A DNA stretch of 21,440 nt from Sphaeroforma sirkka (lineage: Eukaryota > Opisthokonta > Ichthyosporea > Ichthyophonida), in the NCBI GenBank assembly GCA_001586965.3, contig LUCW03001814.1, forward strand, positions 1 to 21,440. The letters are read 5' to 3'. The translations under genes and the position numbers were made by a program. Positions 9,696 to 17,359 of the stretch are shown one piece after another. A model generated the notes under the pieces. The model was not told the origin of the DNA and made no database searches. It saw nothing but the letters and a program-made list of their open reading frames with translations. How positions within the stretch are numbered: position 1 is the stretch's first letter; each line of letters begins with the position of its first letter.

Positions 9696-9858
9696 CTCTA
9701 GCTCTCTGAGGTAAAATGCCAGCACAATGCTCTAGCTCTCTGAGGATAAATGCCAGCACAATGCTCTAGCTCTCGAGGATAAATGCCAGCACAATGCTCT
9801 AGCTCTCGAGGATAAATGCCAGCACAATGCTATAGCTCTCGAGGATAATGCCAGCACA
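9696..9858. repeat. Tandem repeat block 2 (about 33-bp units)
   Basis: Five near-identical units of about 33 bp follow the pattern CTCTAGCTCTCGAGGATAAA plus TGCCAGCACAATG. The first two carry an extra CT or slightly changed ATAAA, and the last is shortened. The core is related to block 1 (CTCTAGCTC-CGAG-ATAAA-CAGC) but the units are much more uniform, so this block probably expanded more recently. Confidence 0.85.
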
Positions 9859-9920
9859 TAAGGTACTATGCTATTCTTATCATCTCTGAAACTGGCACAC
9901 TGCTTTGTTCAGTGCTTCAG

Positions 9921-9931
9921 TTTGGGGGGGT
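9921..9931 (+). promoter_or_regulatory. Possible polypurine tract of element A
   Basis: A G7 run (9924-9930) precedes TGTGGTC. If this is the plus-strand primer site, the right LTR would start at 9932 and be about 250 bp, and the left copy would be truncated. The alternative start at 10035 has no purine-rich tract before it. This is a positional guess. Confidence 0.3.
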
Positions 9932-9991
9932 TGTGGTCAGAATACAAGTACTTATATTTATTTGATTATTTTAGGTTTATTACAAGTTTTA

Positions 9992-10019
9992 CAGTTTATC
10001 AGAATAATCTGATAAACTG
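9992..10019. repeat. Perfect 12-bp inverted repeat, 4-nt loop
   Basis: CAGTTTATCAGA and its exact reverse complement are separated by ATAA. It lies 15 bp before the right LTR core and would be inside U3 if the LTR starts at 9932. There is no equivalent near the left LTR copy. Confidence 0.85.
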
Positions 10020-10034
10020 GGTTTTAGGTTTTGC

Positions 10035-10181
10035 TGCTGGTTTTACAGCACATGACTAATGACTCATTTAAGAGTCAGTCATTTTAGGATTACTGTTTAT
10101 AATTACTAATAAATGAACAACGTCCCCCCTCCCTGAGGAGGAGAACGTTGAGATACAGTTATCTCGCGTATACTTACTACA
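10035..10181 (+). repeat. Right LTR (core) of element A
   Basis: This is the near-identical direct copy of 1521-1666, starting TGCTGG and ending ACTACA. Differences are confined to a T run and a C/T run. It includes the same three short hairpins. The true left boundary may be further upstream (9932). Its right end abuts LINE coding sequence with no duplicated target bases that I can match on the left side of the element. Confidence 0.75.
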
Positions 10182-10652
10182 AAGGTGGGTGCCTTCTCTG
10201 CAGCCCTGAAATGCAGCCTCCTGACAACGCACCAAAGAAAGCCGATGCAGATATCACCTCCCCGCCGACTTCCGCCCCATCACGCTTACGCAAATAGTCA
10301 GACGCATCTTTGAAAGTGCTTTGGTATCTTAATCTGTGAGCAAATGAGACCCCGGGCTCTGCTACCCATGCTACCCAAGCTGGCTTCAAATCACGGTGAA
10401 CTCCTGTCATATCTCAAGCACTTGCCGCCATGCAGGAATTACTGACGTTTGAGTCAGAAGAAGAGTAAAACGACGTCTGCCTGGACATATCAAGGCATAC
10501 GACAAGGTCGCTCTCCCACGCCTATGGGTATTTTTGCGCCACGCTGGAAAGTCCGAAAACTGGATCAACTGCCTCCGCGCGCTGTTTGGGAGGTCCTTGT
10601 ACCGAGTAACATACCGCGGCACGCTCTCGTCTCTATTCCACAGAACGAATAG
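10182..10652 (+). pseudogene. LINE reverse transcriptase, N-terminal part, broken
   Basis: Translated fragments in three frames match the start of a non-LTR reverse transcriptase. They are ADFRPITLTQ at 10264-10293 (the conserved entry motif of LINE RTs), TQAGFKS near 10375-10395, and an LDIS/KAYDKV motif split by a one-base loss near 10490, which would carry the first catalytic Asp. In-frame stops (TAA after ALVS, TGA near 10400, TAA near 10465) and several one-base shifts show it is dead, or the sequence is error-prone. The fragment stops at 10652 where element B is inserted, and the same protein resumes at 18188. Endonuclease and any ORF1 are not visible. Confidence 0.8.
10649..10652. repeat. 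Target-site duplication ATAG, left copy
   Basis: ATAG immediately precedes the TGTAAAC terminus of element B and recurs immediately after its other end (18184-18187). Confidence 0.85.
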
Positions 10653-11255
10653 TGTAAACTAAACTTGATGGAAATTACTAGGTTTCAAACTATATTAAAC
10701 TAAAATACAATTTAGTCAGTTAGATTTAGCAGTGGTAGCTTGTGTAAGAATGATCGGGACTGCCTCTTGTTAAGAGCCTAAATATCCTCGATCACACAGG
10801 GCGTACCTCTAGCTGTTGTTCTTTATTGAATAATTTTCACTAGAAGTACTAAGTGTTCATGACCACTTGCCTAATTTGTAAATAGACATAATAACGTAAG
10901 TCACGTTAATACATTAGCTGATATAAATAAAGTTCCATCTGAAGAAAAGTTAAAAAAAAAGAAAAGACTTATTGGATTTTGAGATTGGCGGGAGGACCAA
11001 AATCTATAAGTAGTAGTTCGGAGATTATAAAATTTAGTTTATAATATCCTACATCTACTAATGTCTCAAATAGGTCCAAGTAGATGAGTCATACCAAATA
11101 CTCAGGCTATTGGAGCCATCAAAGTGAATTTAGAACACTTTGGAAATATTAGAAAAAGAGCTTGTACTAAATTATTTAAAATACAAATAAAAAAACCAAT
11201 GTATTATCTCAATTGATCTTGATATTTTAGACTGACCGGAGGCCGTATTTCTACA
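10653..11255 (-). repeat. 3' LTR of element B
   Basis: A 603-bp repeat, TGTAAACT at one end and TTCTACA at the other, so in element orientation it starts TGTAGAAATACGG and ends GTTTACA. It is shared nearly full length with the solo LTR at 20201-20833, and its first ~215 bp with the rearranged right LTR. A small difference from the other copies (TAAACTAAACTTGATGG instead of TAAACTTCGATGG) lies at the outer end. Confidence 0.9.
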
Positions 11256-11277
11256 TAGCCCCCAGTAGCTTTTAGAA
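11256..11277 (-). promoter_or_regulatory. Polypurine tract candidate of element B
   Basis: In element orientation the sequence just before the LTR start (TGTAGAAA) reads AGCTACTGGGGGCTA. A G5 run next to the 3' LTR is where the plus-strand primer is normally made. It is short and not pure purine. Confidence 0.5.
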
Positions 11278-11384
11278 CTACGAACGTACGTTAAGATACG
11301 ATCTAGTTGGTAAAGCGAAAACCAAAGTAAAAAAACGGTTTCGGTCATGACTTATCGAGTAAGTATGTGCCTATATGTACGAGT

Positions 11385-12218
11385 TCAAGACTCATGTTGT
11401 ACTCTATGTCGTTTAGTATTTGGTCCAGTAACCATTTCCGATGTAGGCGCCTTACGTTTATTATTTGGTAAGGTAATAGCCAAAGGCTGTTCTTCATTAG
11501 TAAGTAAGTTTGAACAATTTTCTGCACTGTTGGTAAGCAGATCAGAAAGTTTAGTCACGTAGGAAGTAGGTGGCAAATAGGGAATTTCAGATCCGTCAGG
11601 GTTTGTAGTCACCTGAGGAAACCCTTTTCGTTTATCTCGTGTGTTCTTATGTAAACGCTTATTCCATTTCTTATTAAAGATACGAAGAAAGTCGCGAGAT
11701 TCACGAAATGCATCGGAGGTTAGCCAAGCTACTGTCCCATCCATGAAACGGGTCTTGTAGTAAGTGTAACCGTCTTCGGATGTTTTATCAATTATATCTT
11801 TGACTTGTGACTCCATAACTGGTATATCAGAATCAAATGAGTGAGCGAATGAGAGTTCGGAGGTAGGGATACGGTGAGTGCCTAGATTGGTTGCGCTAGT
11901 ACCATCAATGTTATTCACTTCGTAAGTATCACTCTTCTCATCATGGTAGGAAATAACAAAAGGTCCTATCGTCTTAGAAGAGAGTTCGGTAACGTTGGCG
12001 TTTCGATTTATAATGTTAACGTAATCGCCGACTTTGAACTGAACAATGTTCTTAGTGTTATTCCATCGGTCATACGCTTTAAGTAGGACGCGATTCTTGT
12101 GCTCGAGTAAACAGGGGTAAACAACGTTCTGCATATGCTCGATCTTTGTAGCCACGGGGTAGCGTGTTTTCGGGCGCAGTTTTATCAAACGTTGCTTGTA
12201 ATTCACTATAGCGGCCAA
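11385..12218 (-). CDS. pol: Pol of element B: GPF module, chromodomain-like end
   Basis: C-terminal end of the element B integrase, 277 residues from the first in-frame Met; upstream it joins the integrase core after a one-base shift near 12235. After a helical linker (residues 1-60), a GDYVNI strand and a GPFVIS motif (85-90) mark the GPY/F module. Residues about 138-185 have the spacing of a chromodomain: VKDIIDKTSEDG, YYKTRFMDG, VAWLTSDAF and a closing helix DFLRIFNKKW. Two cage-type aromatics appear replaced relative to a canonical chromodomain, so it may bind a different ligand. A long basic and Asn/Thr-rich tail (190-277) ends with an R/K cluster near TKRHR. Downstream lies only the short 3' untranslated stretch and the LTR. 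Confidence 0.75.
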   Translation of the reverse strand: MAAIVNYKQRLIKLRPKTRYPVATKIEHMQNVVYPCLLEHKNRVLLKAYDRWNNTKNIVQFKVGDYVNIINRNANVTELSSKTIGPFVISYHDEKSDTYEVNNIDGTSATNLGTHRIPTSELSFAHSFDSDIPVMESQVKDIIDKTSEDGYTYYKTRFMDGTVAWLTSDAFRESRDFLRIFNKKWNKRLHKNTRDKRKGFPQVTTNPDGSEIPYLPPTSYVTKLSDLLTNSAENCSNLLTNEEQPLAITLPNNKRKAPTSEMVTGPNTKRHRVQHES

Positions 12219-12235
12219 GAAATAGTGAAACGGAG

Positions 12236-12480
12236 TGTTCCAGTTTGAGGATTCATGCAGTTATTCATTTGAGTCTGAACCCATTTCAAATGATAAGGCC
12301 ACATATCCTCAACGTCGTCTAGTGCGGTACGCAAGAGTTTCTTAAGTTCTCTATGACGTGTCTCATTTGCACCCTGCGTTTGAGGTTTGTAAGGAACACC
12401 ACGCCTATGGGTCATGCCTGATACGAGTATAAGTGCCTCCATTACGTCGGTACAAAACTCACTACCGTTATCAGAACATA
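12236..12480 (-). CDS. pol: Pol of element B: integrase core, D2 and E
   Basis: In element orientation this frame holds the second catalytic Asp in CSDNGSEF (codon at 12470-12472) and the catalytic Glu in GANETRHREL (codon at 12362-12364). They are exactly 36 codons apart, giving DD35E spacing. Between them is YKPQTQG, the usual loop before the Glu. The frame is joined upstream by a one-base shift near the C4 run at about 12490 and downstream by another near 12235. Known role: strand transfer of the LTR ends into target DNA. Confidence 0.85.
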
Positions 12481-13121
12481 GTACTCGGGGAAACCGAAGT
12501 CATTAAAGACGTGATAGCATAATTCTGCCACTGTTTGTGGACGTTTGTTCGGTATTGCATAAAGCAAGTTATAGCCCGAAGCCACACATAAGAAATGACA
12601 GATATATACATCGCCAGTATGCTTGGATCGCGGAGTTTAACCAAATCGACTATGACTCGGCGCATCGGTTGGTCTTCTGTCACACTTTTTAGGGGTGCCC
12701 AACCGTATCGCTTGATCTGGTTCTTTTCACAATCAGTACAGCGTCGGTATACTTCACGTATGGTTTCTTTCAGCGCCGGGTGATCAAGCCCTGCACGAAT
12801 AGCCATTTTATAAGTATGCTCATATGCTCGATGCGTTAAATTATGTATAATTTTAACTCTACTTTCGAGCTCCTCTAAGTCAGTCAGATTCTGCGTAACG
12901 CTGGCTGGATGAACCATAGTCCTGTTGGAAAGGGCAACCTCAGTATCAGGAGGGGTAGAGTCCTGAGATACATAATTGACAACATTGGATTGTTGAAGTA
13001 TCTTCTTCAGTTGTTTCGCAACTCCTGGCTGTTCTTTAAGCAGCGCTTTAAGTAGTTGAGTGCGAGCTTCAGGTTCTCTTAGAGTTTTGAGTCTTTGATC
13101 CATGGCCTTAGCTAGTTCCAT
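12471..13121 (-). CDS. pol: Pol of element B: integrase zinc domain and first Asp
   Basis: From the Met at 13121, residues 97-131 form the His-His-Cys-Cys zinc domain (H97, H102, C128, C131), and D159 in RRVIVDLV is the first residue of the DDE triad. The first ~90 residues are a helical linker rich in Leu, Gln and Glu between the Dam-like domain and integrase. After about residue 166 the true reading moves to another frame (YICHF, ASGYNLLYAIPNK), so a one-base shift lies near 12615. The last ~50 residues of the listed frame are therefore not integrase sequence. Confidence 0.8.
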   Translation of the reverse strand: MELAKAMDQRLKTLREPEARTQLLKALLKEQPGVAKQLKKILQQSNVVNYVSQDSTPPDTEVALSNRTMVHPASVTQNLTDLEELESRVKIIHNLTHRAYEHTYKMAIRAGLDHPALKETIREVYRRCTDCEKNQIKRYGWAPLKSVTEDQPMRRVIVDLVKLRDPSILAMYISVISYVWLRAITCFMQYRTNVHKQWQNYAITSLMTSVSPSTMF

Positions 13122-14060
13122 GTTTTACGATCTAATGCCGTTTCAATCGGCATTACCTCGACTGCAATCTTGTTGGGTGCATGTGTTGTACGAGTCTTGA
13201 GCTTTTGTTCAAACTCTTTAGACTCCTCTAGTTTAGCTAAGAATTCGGTTGAGGGTTTCCACTTAGTGGTACCTGCAGGACCGATGCGACAAACAATGGT
13301 GTGTTTCCAAGGCGTCTTCTTAATAGAATAGGATCCCTGATACAAGAACGTGTCGGTTTCACGGTCGACATAAATAGGTTCGTCTTGAATCATATTAATT
13401 AAATCACGTATCCATGGGTCGGAGTTACGTAAGGGACAACACAGCGTAATGGTAGATTTAGTAATATTAACATAATTTAACAACTGTGCGATAAGTTGAC
13501 AAGGTGGGTTAGCCCACGCATTATGCTTTGATAAGTCAAGCTGAAATGCATCACCTTTAGGATGAGTCAACGACCTATATTCAGAAACCTGTTTGTTATG
13601 TTCTGCGGCGAACATATCAACAGTAAATGGACCCCATCGTGATTGAGCGAGGTTAAACCATTTCTTATTTAGCATCCAATCGGTTGCTAATAACTCCTTG
13701 ACTGTTTTCTGGTAGTCGGGCACAAGTCGAGAGAGCATGTCAGGAAGATGGTTATGTATTCCTGGTATGTGTGTTATATTAAAAGCGAACTTGGCAATAA
13801 TGTCATGCCAGCGGCTCACCAACTGTGAATCAGGGTTCATATCTTTTAAGTATGTTAAAGACTTTTGATCACAGGCGACAGTAAAGTAACTTCCATAAAG
13901 GTAGTCTTTAAACTGTCTTAGCGCAGTAACTATAGCAAGGAGCTCTTGTTTAACGGTAGGGTAATTCCGTTGACTCTTATTATAACTCTTGCTAAAGAAT
14001 TGTATGTAGCGCGGTTTACCATTTATCGTTTGGTAAAGCACTCCACCTACCGCTCGATCT
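13112..14060 (-). CDS. pol: Pol of element B: RNase H and Dam-like domain
   Basis: RNase H opens with ATDASD just upstream of the first Met of this frame (14041), across a one-base shift near 14075. It continues with QELLAIV, ACDQKSLTYL, HIPG and LPDMLSR, so all four acidic positions can be placed. From about residue 125 to 255 (13277-13669) comes a domain equivalent to that in element A: WFNLAQSRWGPFTVDMFAAE, N at 149, GDAFQLD, and ANPPC (NPPC codons at 13499-13510), then KTPWKHTIVCRIGP. In methylases of the Dam type the motif is D/N-P-P-Y/F/W, and here the fourth position is Cys, so catalysis is doubtful even if the fold is shared. The domain lies between RNase H and integrase as in element A. 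Confidence 0.8.
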
Positions 14061-14073
14061 GAAGCGTCGGTTG

Positions 14074-14702
14074 CTACTTGAATGGGACACCATCCACAGG
14101 GTACTGCATGATGGGTGCGTCCATTACTTTACTTTTGACTAGTTTAAATGCATCATCACATTCTTTAGTCCAAAGCTTTCCCAAAGGTCCTTTGTGCAGC
14201 CGTAGGTGACTGAAAGGCTTTAAGTAATGAGAAAGATGCGGTACCGAATCCGAGAAGAAGTTAACAAACCCACACACAGAGTTCACATCTCTTCCAGTAA
14301 TTGGTGTTGATAAATCCAACAGAAACTGTTTCTTGCCAGGATCAATTTCTACCCCTGCTGCAGATACTTTGTAGCCAAGTAAGTGTATAGTATCTTTAGC
14401 AAAAGAACACTTGTCTTCGTTAATCTTAAGTTTAGCATGATTAAGTCGCTTTAAGACTTCTTTAACGAGTTTAGCATGTTCATGTGCTGTCTTTGTAAAG
14501 ATAACTATATCATCTAAATAGACTGATACGTTATACGACAGGTCCGCAAATAGTTCCATCATAACTTGTTGGAAGAAAGAAGGTAACATGTGTAAGCCTT
14601 CAGGTGCACCTTTAAACTGGTACTTCTTACCTTGCCAAGTAAAGGAAAAGTATTTCCTATGAGGCTGATATATTTGTAGTTGATGGAATGCAGCTTTTAA
14701 GT
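14074..14702 (-). CDS. pol: Pol of element B: reverse transcriptase core
   Basis: In element orientation this region carries SKIDLKAAFHQL (first catalytic Asp, near 14690), GAPEGLHML (position of the usual PFGL motif), and VSVYLDDIVIF, with YLDD encoded at 14509-14520. LLGYKVS and the thumb region follow, ending with the PVDGVPF entry to RNase H. Where most Ty3-type RTs have PFGL, this copy reads PEGL. A one-base shift near 14725 (GGAGG run) separates it from the upstream protease and RT frame, and another near 14075 separates it from RNase H. RT would synthesise the element cDNA in the particle. Confidence 0.85.
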
Positions 14703-15500
14703 CTATCTTGGAAAAGATAGTCGCACCTCCATTTTGCGTAGTATCTCGCTTATCTTAGGTAAGGGAAAACTATGTTGCGGAATTAGTTTGTTGATTGGCG
14801 ACAGGTCTAGTACTACTCTTGTTTTACTAAACGTTCCATCAGATTTATATTGATCGACCGCTAAGAGAGCTAAGTTAACTGGGGTTGCATCATAATTGAT
14901 TTCAATTAGACCCTGTTTTAACCAATCTTCGATTTGGGTTTTGACAACGTCTTTGTGTCTCCAACTCACGTAGTTATGTGAAGGACACTTTAACTTAGAG
15001 AAGTCGACGTTTGTTAAGTCAAGTCTAACGTACCCATTAGAGAACTTAAACATACACCAGTCAGTTATTGCAATCTTCCTGTTTTGTATAATTAAGTCCA
15101 TAATTATATCGGTGAAGTGCGGAATCATATCCTTTGCTTCACCTTCCGGAGGTTTAGGTATCTTTAACATATTATCATCTGACTGATCTTTTATTCGGGT
15201 CCAGCCATTAGGCAGACCAGTGAGTGTTATACCTAAACTGAGAAGATCAGTCATACCTATAATTAAATCGTATTTCTGAGACATGTCAGTAACGATTAGG
15301 TGAGTCTTCACTTCTCTTCTATCTGACAGCATTATGTGTGCATAGTCAATGGCTTGTTCGCAAGTAGTAACTTTGCCATTTCCCAAGATTAAATCAGTTG
15401 TTTCGTTATGGACAGCCATATCTGTAGCGTAGGCTACTCGGCATGAGATAGCAGAGACTTCAGCCCCTGGATCAAATAGTGCCATAACTTTTTTCTCCAT
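14703..15500 (-). CDS. pol: Pol of element B: protease and RT N-terminal part
   Basis: From the Met at 15500, residues 7-17 read ALFDPGAEVSA. This is the position of the retropepsin D-T/S-G triad, but here it is DPG. The partner segment is YDLIIGMTDLL. From about residue 185 come the RT fingers: DWLKQGLIE, the strand with TPVNLALLAVDQ, and KTRVVLDLSPINKLIPQ, which matches the corresponding segment of element A. The upstream frame is joined by a change in the A6 run near 15493: one A fewer lets the reading run back into a strand ending in VFVNG, as in element A (VQING). The Met at 15500 is therefore unlikely to be the real start. Confidence 0.85.
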   Translation of the reverse strand: MEKKVMALFDPGAEVSAISCRVAYATDMAVHNETTDLILGNGKVTTCEQAIDYAHIMLSDRREVKTHLIVTDMSQKYDLIIGMTDLLSLGITLTGLPNGWTRIKDQSDDNMLKIPKPPEGEAKDMIPHFTDIIMDLIIQNRKIAITDWCMFKFSNGYVRLDLTNVDFSKLKCPSHNYVSWRHKDVVKTQIEDWLKQGLIEINYDATPVNLALLAVDQYKSDGTFSKTRVVLDLSPINKLIPQHSFPLPKISEILRKMEVRLSFPR

Positions 15501-15885
15501 TTACGAAAACTGTTTGAAAGATACGTTCATCTCCTTTGGTATAGATTTTATTGAACATTTTCTCATAATCTTGCTCTAGTGCGCACATATGGTACTGTCA
15601 GTGCTTAACTTGGACGTCGGTAAGTCCTTGCAATCCTCTTTGTGCCAACCGTTAGTACCCTTGCAAGTAGCACACTCTTTCATATAGTGTCCAAAATCTG
15701 GCTTGCCTGGTGTGCACACTTAACAGGGTCGTGTCTACCATTCCACTTGCCATTACGTTTTGTGAGGTTGTAACCACACTTCTTGCAAGGCGCTCTCACC
15801 TTCTTATCACCTTCGGTTCGGTAGAAGTAGAGCCAGTACCCCTCCAGTAGTAGTAGTGCGAGGTTTCTTAGTACTACGCGCAGTA
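15501..15885 (-). pseudogene. gag: Gag of element B: zinc-knuckle region, frameshifted
   Basis: Two Cys/His clusters can be read in two frames. The proximal one is CKKCG...H-x4-C (15716-15787), and the second is CATCKGTNGWHKEDC (15630-15674, C-x2-C-x6-H-x4-C). Zinc knuckles near the end of Gag bind and package RNA. The two clusters are in different phases, so at least one one-base shift lies near 15710. The frame then leads into the protease after the change near 15493. Confidence 0.65.
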
Positions 15886-16222
15886 TTAGTCTCTCACTGC
15901 GTTTCGCTTAGTGGGCTGGGTGTAGCTCGTGGTACTAAGTACTCTAGTAGAGGAATTGGTATGCTTGTGTACTATCTTCTCAAAGACAGACCAAGGCATA
16001 GATCGCAAATCACCATAGGCGATGATGTCATCATTGACTTTCTTAAAGAGGTTAGCTCCCAGAGTCTCCATCATCTGACAAATTAATAAATATTCGCCAG
16101 TATAGGTACGACCACCCATCCGAGTATTCATATGTGTCATATGAGCTAGAGCACCTCGAATAGTGGTATCGTTCGCAAAGAACTTGCGAGACTCTAGAAG
16201 TTCACGGTCACGTGCATCTTCA
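15886..16222 (-). CDS. gag: Gag of element B: capsid C-terminal segment
   Basis: This is an open frame continuing Gag after a shift in the A8 run (+ strand) at about 16221-16228. Upstream of its first Met (16140) the frame already reads through ARDRELLESRKFFANDTTIR, which fits a capsid helix, so the Met is internal. The remainder (GEYLLICQMMETLGANLFKK and onward) is helical and ends in a basic, Ser/Thr-rich stretch just before the zinc-knuckle region. I recognise it only by position and phase continuity. Confidence 0.6.
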
Positions 16223-16980
16223 AAAAAAAGGTGTTAAGTATATTATCACGCAACTGGTGCCAGGGTAGGGCTTTCCAGTTGGGCTCATGAGCCTTCAAGA
16301 TAGTTCGCCATTCACCTGGCTCACAGAAATGAATAAAGGCATTCATCATCTGCTTATCCCAAAGGCTGGCAGACTCCTTAAGTTGGTCGAAGGCCTTCAG
16401 TGTCTCCACTGTACTCTCATTAGTAGAGAAATCGACCTCAGCCTGCGCGTTACCTAGCTGCTTTATAAAGCTTGGTTCTAAGTGTTCACGAGGCTCATGC
16501 TCAGTGCTACGGGCTGCTAGTGCCAAGATGGTGTCTATTTCCTTTCTCTTGTTATCGATTAGATAGCGAATGTTATCCGCTTTCCTATCGTCAAGGTCAG
16601 AGTCATTCAATAGACGGTCCTCAAGGACTTGCATACCAGAGCGTAATAGCCTGAGACGAGTATGTCTGGTTCTCACTTCCTCATCCTCAGGATTAGAGCG
16701 GGAACTCTCTAACGAGGTACTGGTGTAGCGATTGCCAAAATCGTGATTACCAGGGTTAGTTGGCAAATGAGGGTCGATATTACGAGGATGGTAAGCCTCA
16801 TCGAGTTCCATACGATCATATCCTCTGACAGGGTTAGGTTTGTCAAGAGGATGGTCGATGGTAGCATCAGAGCTATAGAGATTAAATTTTGAAATATTAT
16901 CTCTCTCGCCAGTGGTAACTGGCTTAGTGGTAAACATACTGGCTGGTAAACCAGTAGGTCTCGGGTTTGAAACCCGGCCC
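16194..16980 (-). CDS. gag: Gag of element B: central and capsid segment
   Basis: Central part of Gag. From the Met at 16937 the first ~80 residues are acidic and Asn/Pro-rich. Residues about 88-135 are a charged helix (RLRLLRSGMQVLEDRLL, then DDRKADNIRYLID) like the coiled coil in Gag of element A. Residues about 140-235 are a helical capsid-like region ending PWHQLRDNILNTF. The frame is open upstream of the Met into the T6/A6 run at 16985-16990, where a shift joins it to the N-terminal segment. Part of this upstream stretch (16913-16984) is tRNA-like on the other strand. Confidence 0.65.
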
Positions 16981-16984
16981 GAAA
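16913..16984 (+). other. tRNA-like sequence antisense to gag
   Basis: The + strand carries an A-box-like TGGCTTAGTGG (16920-16930), a stem ACTGG/CCAGT with an 8-nt loop (CTGGTAAA), a B-box-like GGGTTTGAAACCC (16963-16975) inside a T-arm, and a T6 run (16985-16990) at the Pol III terminator position. The spacing of the two boxes fits a tRNA. The acceptor 5' strand does not pair with the 3' strand (GCCCGAA), and the anticodon loop has one base too many, so it is not a normal functional tRNA. It may be tRNA-derived sequence captured by the element, or coincidence. Confidence 0.4.
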
Positions 16985-16990
16985 TTTTTT

Positions 16991-17350
16991 CTTCTTCGGT
17001 ATAGGAAGAATATCAGCCAAGTGGGACACGATAGAGGGGTCCACAACTGCTGCTGCCGCTAGCTCCTTCAAGAGCGCTTCAGTGCGGTTCAATTGGCGTT
17101 GAGATTGAGAGGATCCAGCCACTCGTTGTCGAGTTATGGCGTCCTCAGCTTCGGCCCCAAGATTTGAGCTGAATGGAATGGCTTCTCCATCGATGGCGAA
17201 ACCGAAATTTTCGGACAGGTCCAATACTTCCTTTTCACGCCGGATTTGTGCTGGAGTGTCCTTTAGATGTGGAGTTATAATGCCCCCGACATTCGTATCC
17301 ACGAATTTTCCAGCCTTTCGACGTTTATCCCCAATATTTGACGGCACGTG
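16991..17350 (-). CDS. gag: Gag of element B: second N-terminal segment
   Basis: This frame continues Gag from the N-terminal piece after a shift in the run of seven (C7 in element orientation) at about 17353-17359. It begins DHVPSNIGDKRRKAGKF and is polar and charged, with an Ala-rich helix (LLKELAAAAVV) and a basic KKKK segment at its end. The stretch after 16990 in this frame turns hydrophobic and is probably out of phase, with the real reading moving to the neighbouring frame. No domain is recognised. Confidence 0.6.
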
Positions 17351-17359
17351 GTCAGGGGG

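Larger units (their letters stand above)
1521..10181 (+). mobile_element. Ty3/gypsy chromovirus, element A
   Basis: This is an LTR retrotransposon in the order LTR core, long leader, gag, protease, RT, RNase H, Dam-like domain, integrase, chromodomain, tandem repeats, LTR core. The RT-before-integrase order places it in Ty3/gypsy rather than copia, and the C-terminal chromodomain places it among chromoviruses. The two flanking direct repeats (1521-1666 and 10035-10181) differ only in two short homopolymer-rich spots, which implies recent insertion or recent homogenisation. There is no matching target-site duplication: bases before 1521 and after 10181 differ. At least seven single-base frame shifts interrupt gag and pol. 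The right end abuts the LINE remnant, but no LINE sequence is recognisable left of 1521, so the left end may be truncated or rearranged. Confidence 0.85.

Noticed and set aside
9144..9858. CRISPR-like array
   Set aside because: The repeats have no unique spacers of constant length, the units vary in length, there are no cas genes, and the surroundings are eukaryotic retrotransposons.
7260..13669. Classifying the elements as DIRS because of the methylase-like domain and the inverted ends of element B
   Set aside because: Both carry an aspartic protease motif position and a DD35E integrase with HHCC domain, and no tyrosine recombinase motif is visible. The element B inverted end is confined to one side and flanked by a target duplication.
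16913..16984. Functional tRNA gene
   Set aside because: The acceptor strands do not pair and the anticodon loop has 8 bases, so only a tRNA-like sequence is claimed.
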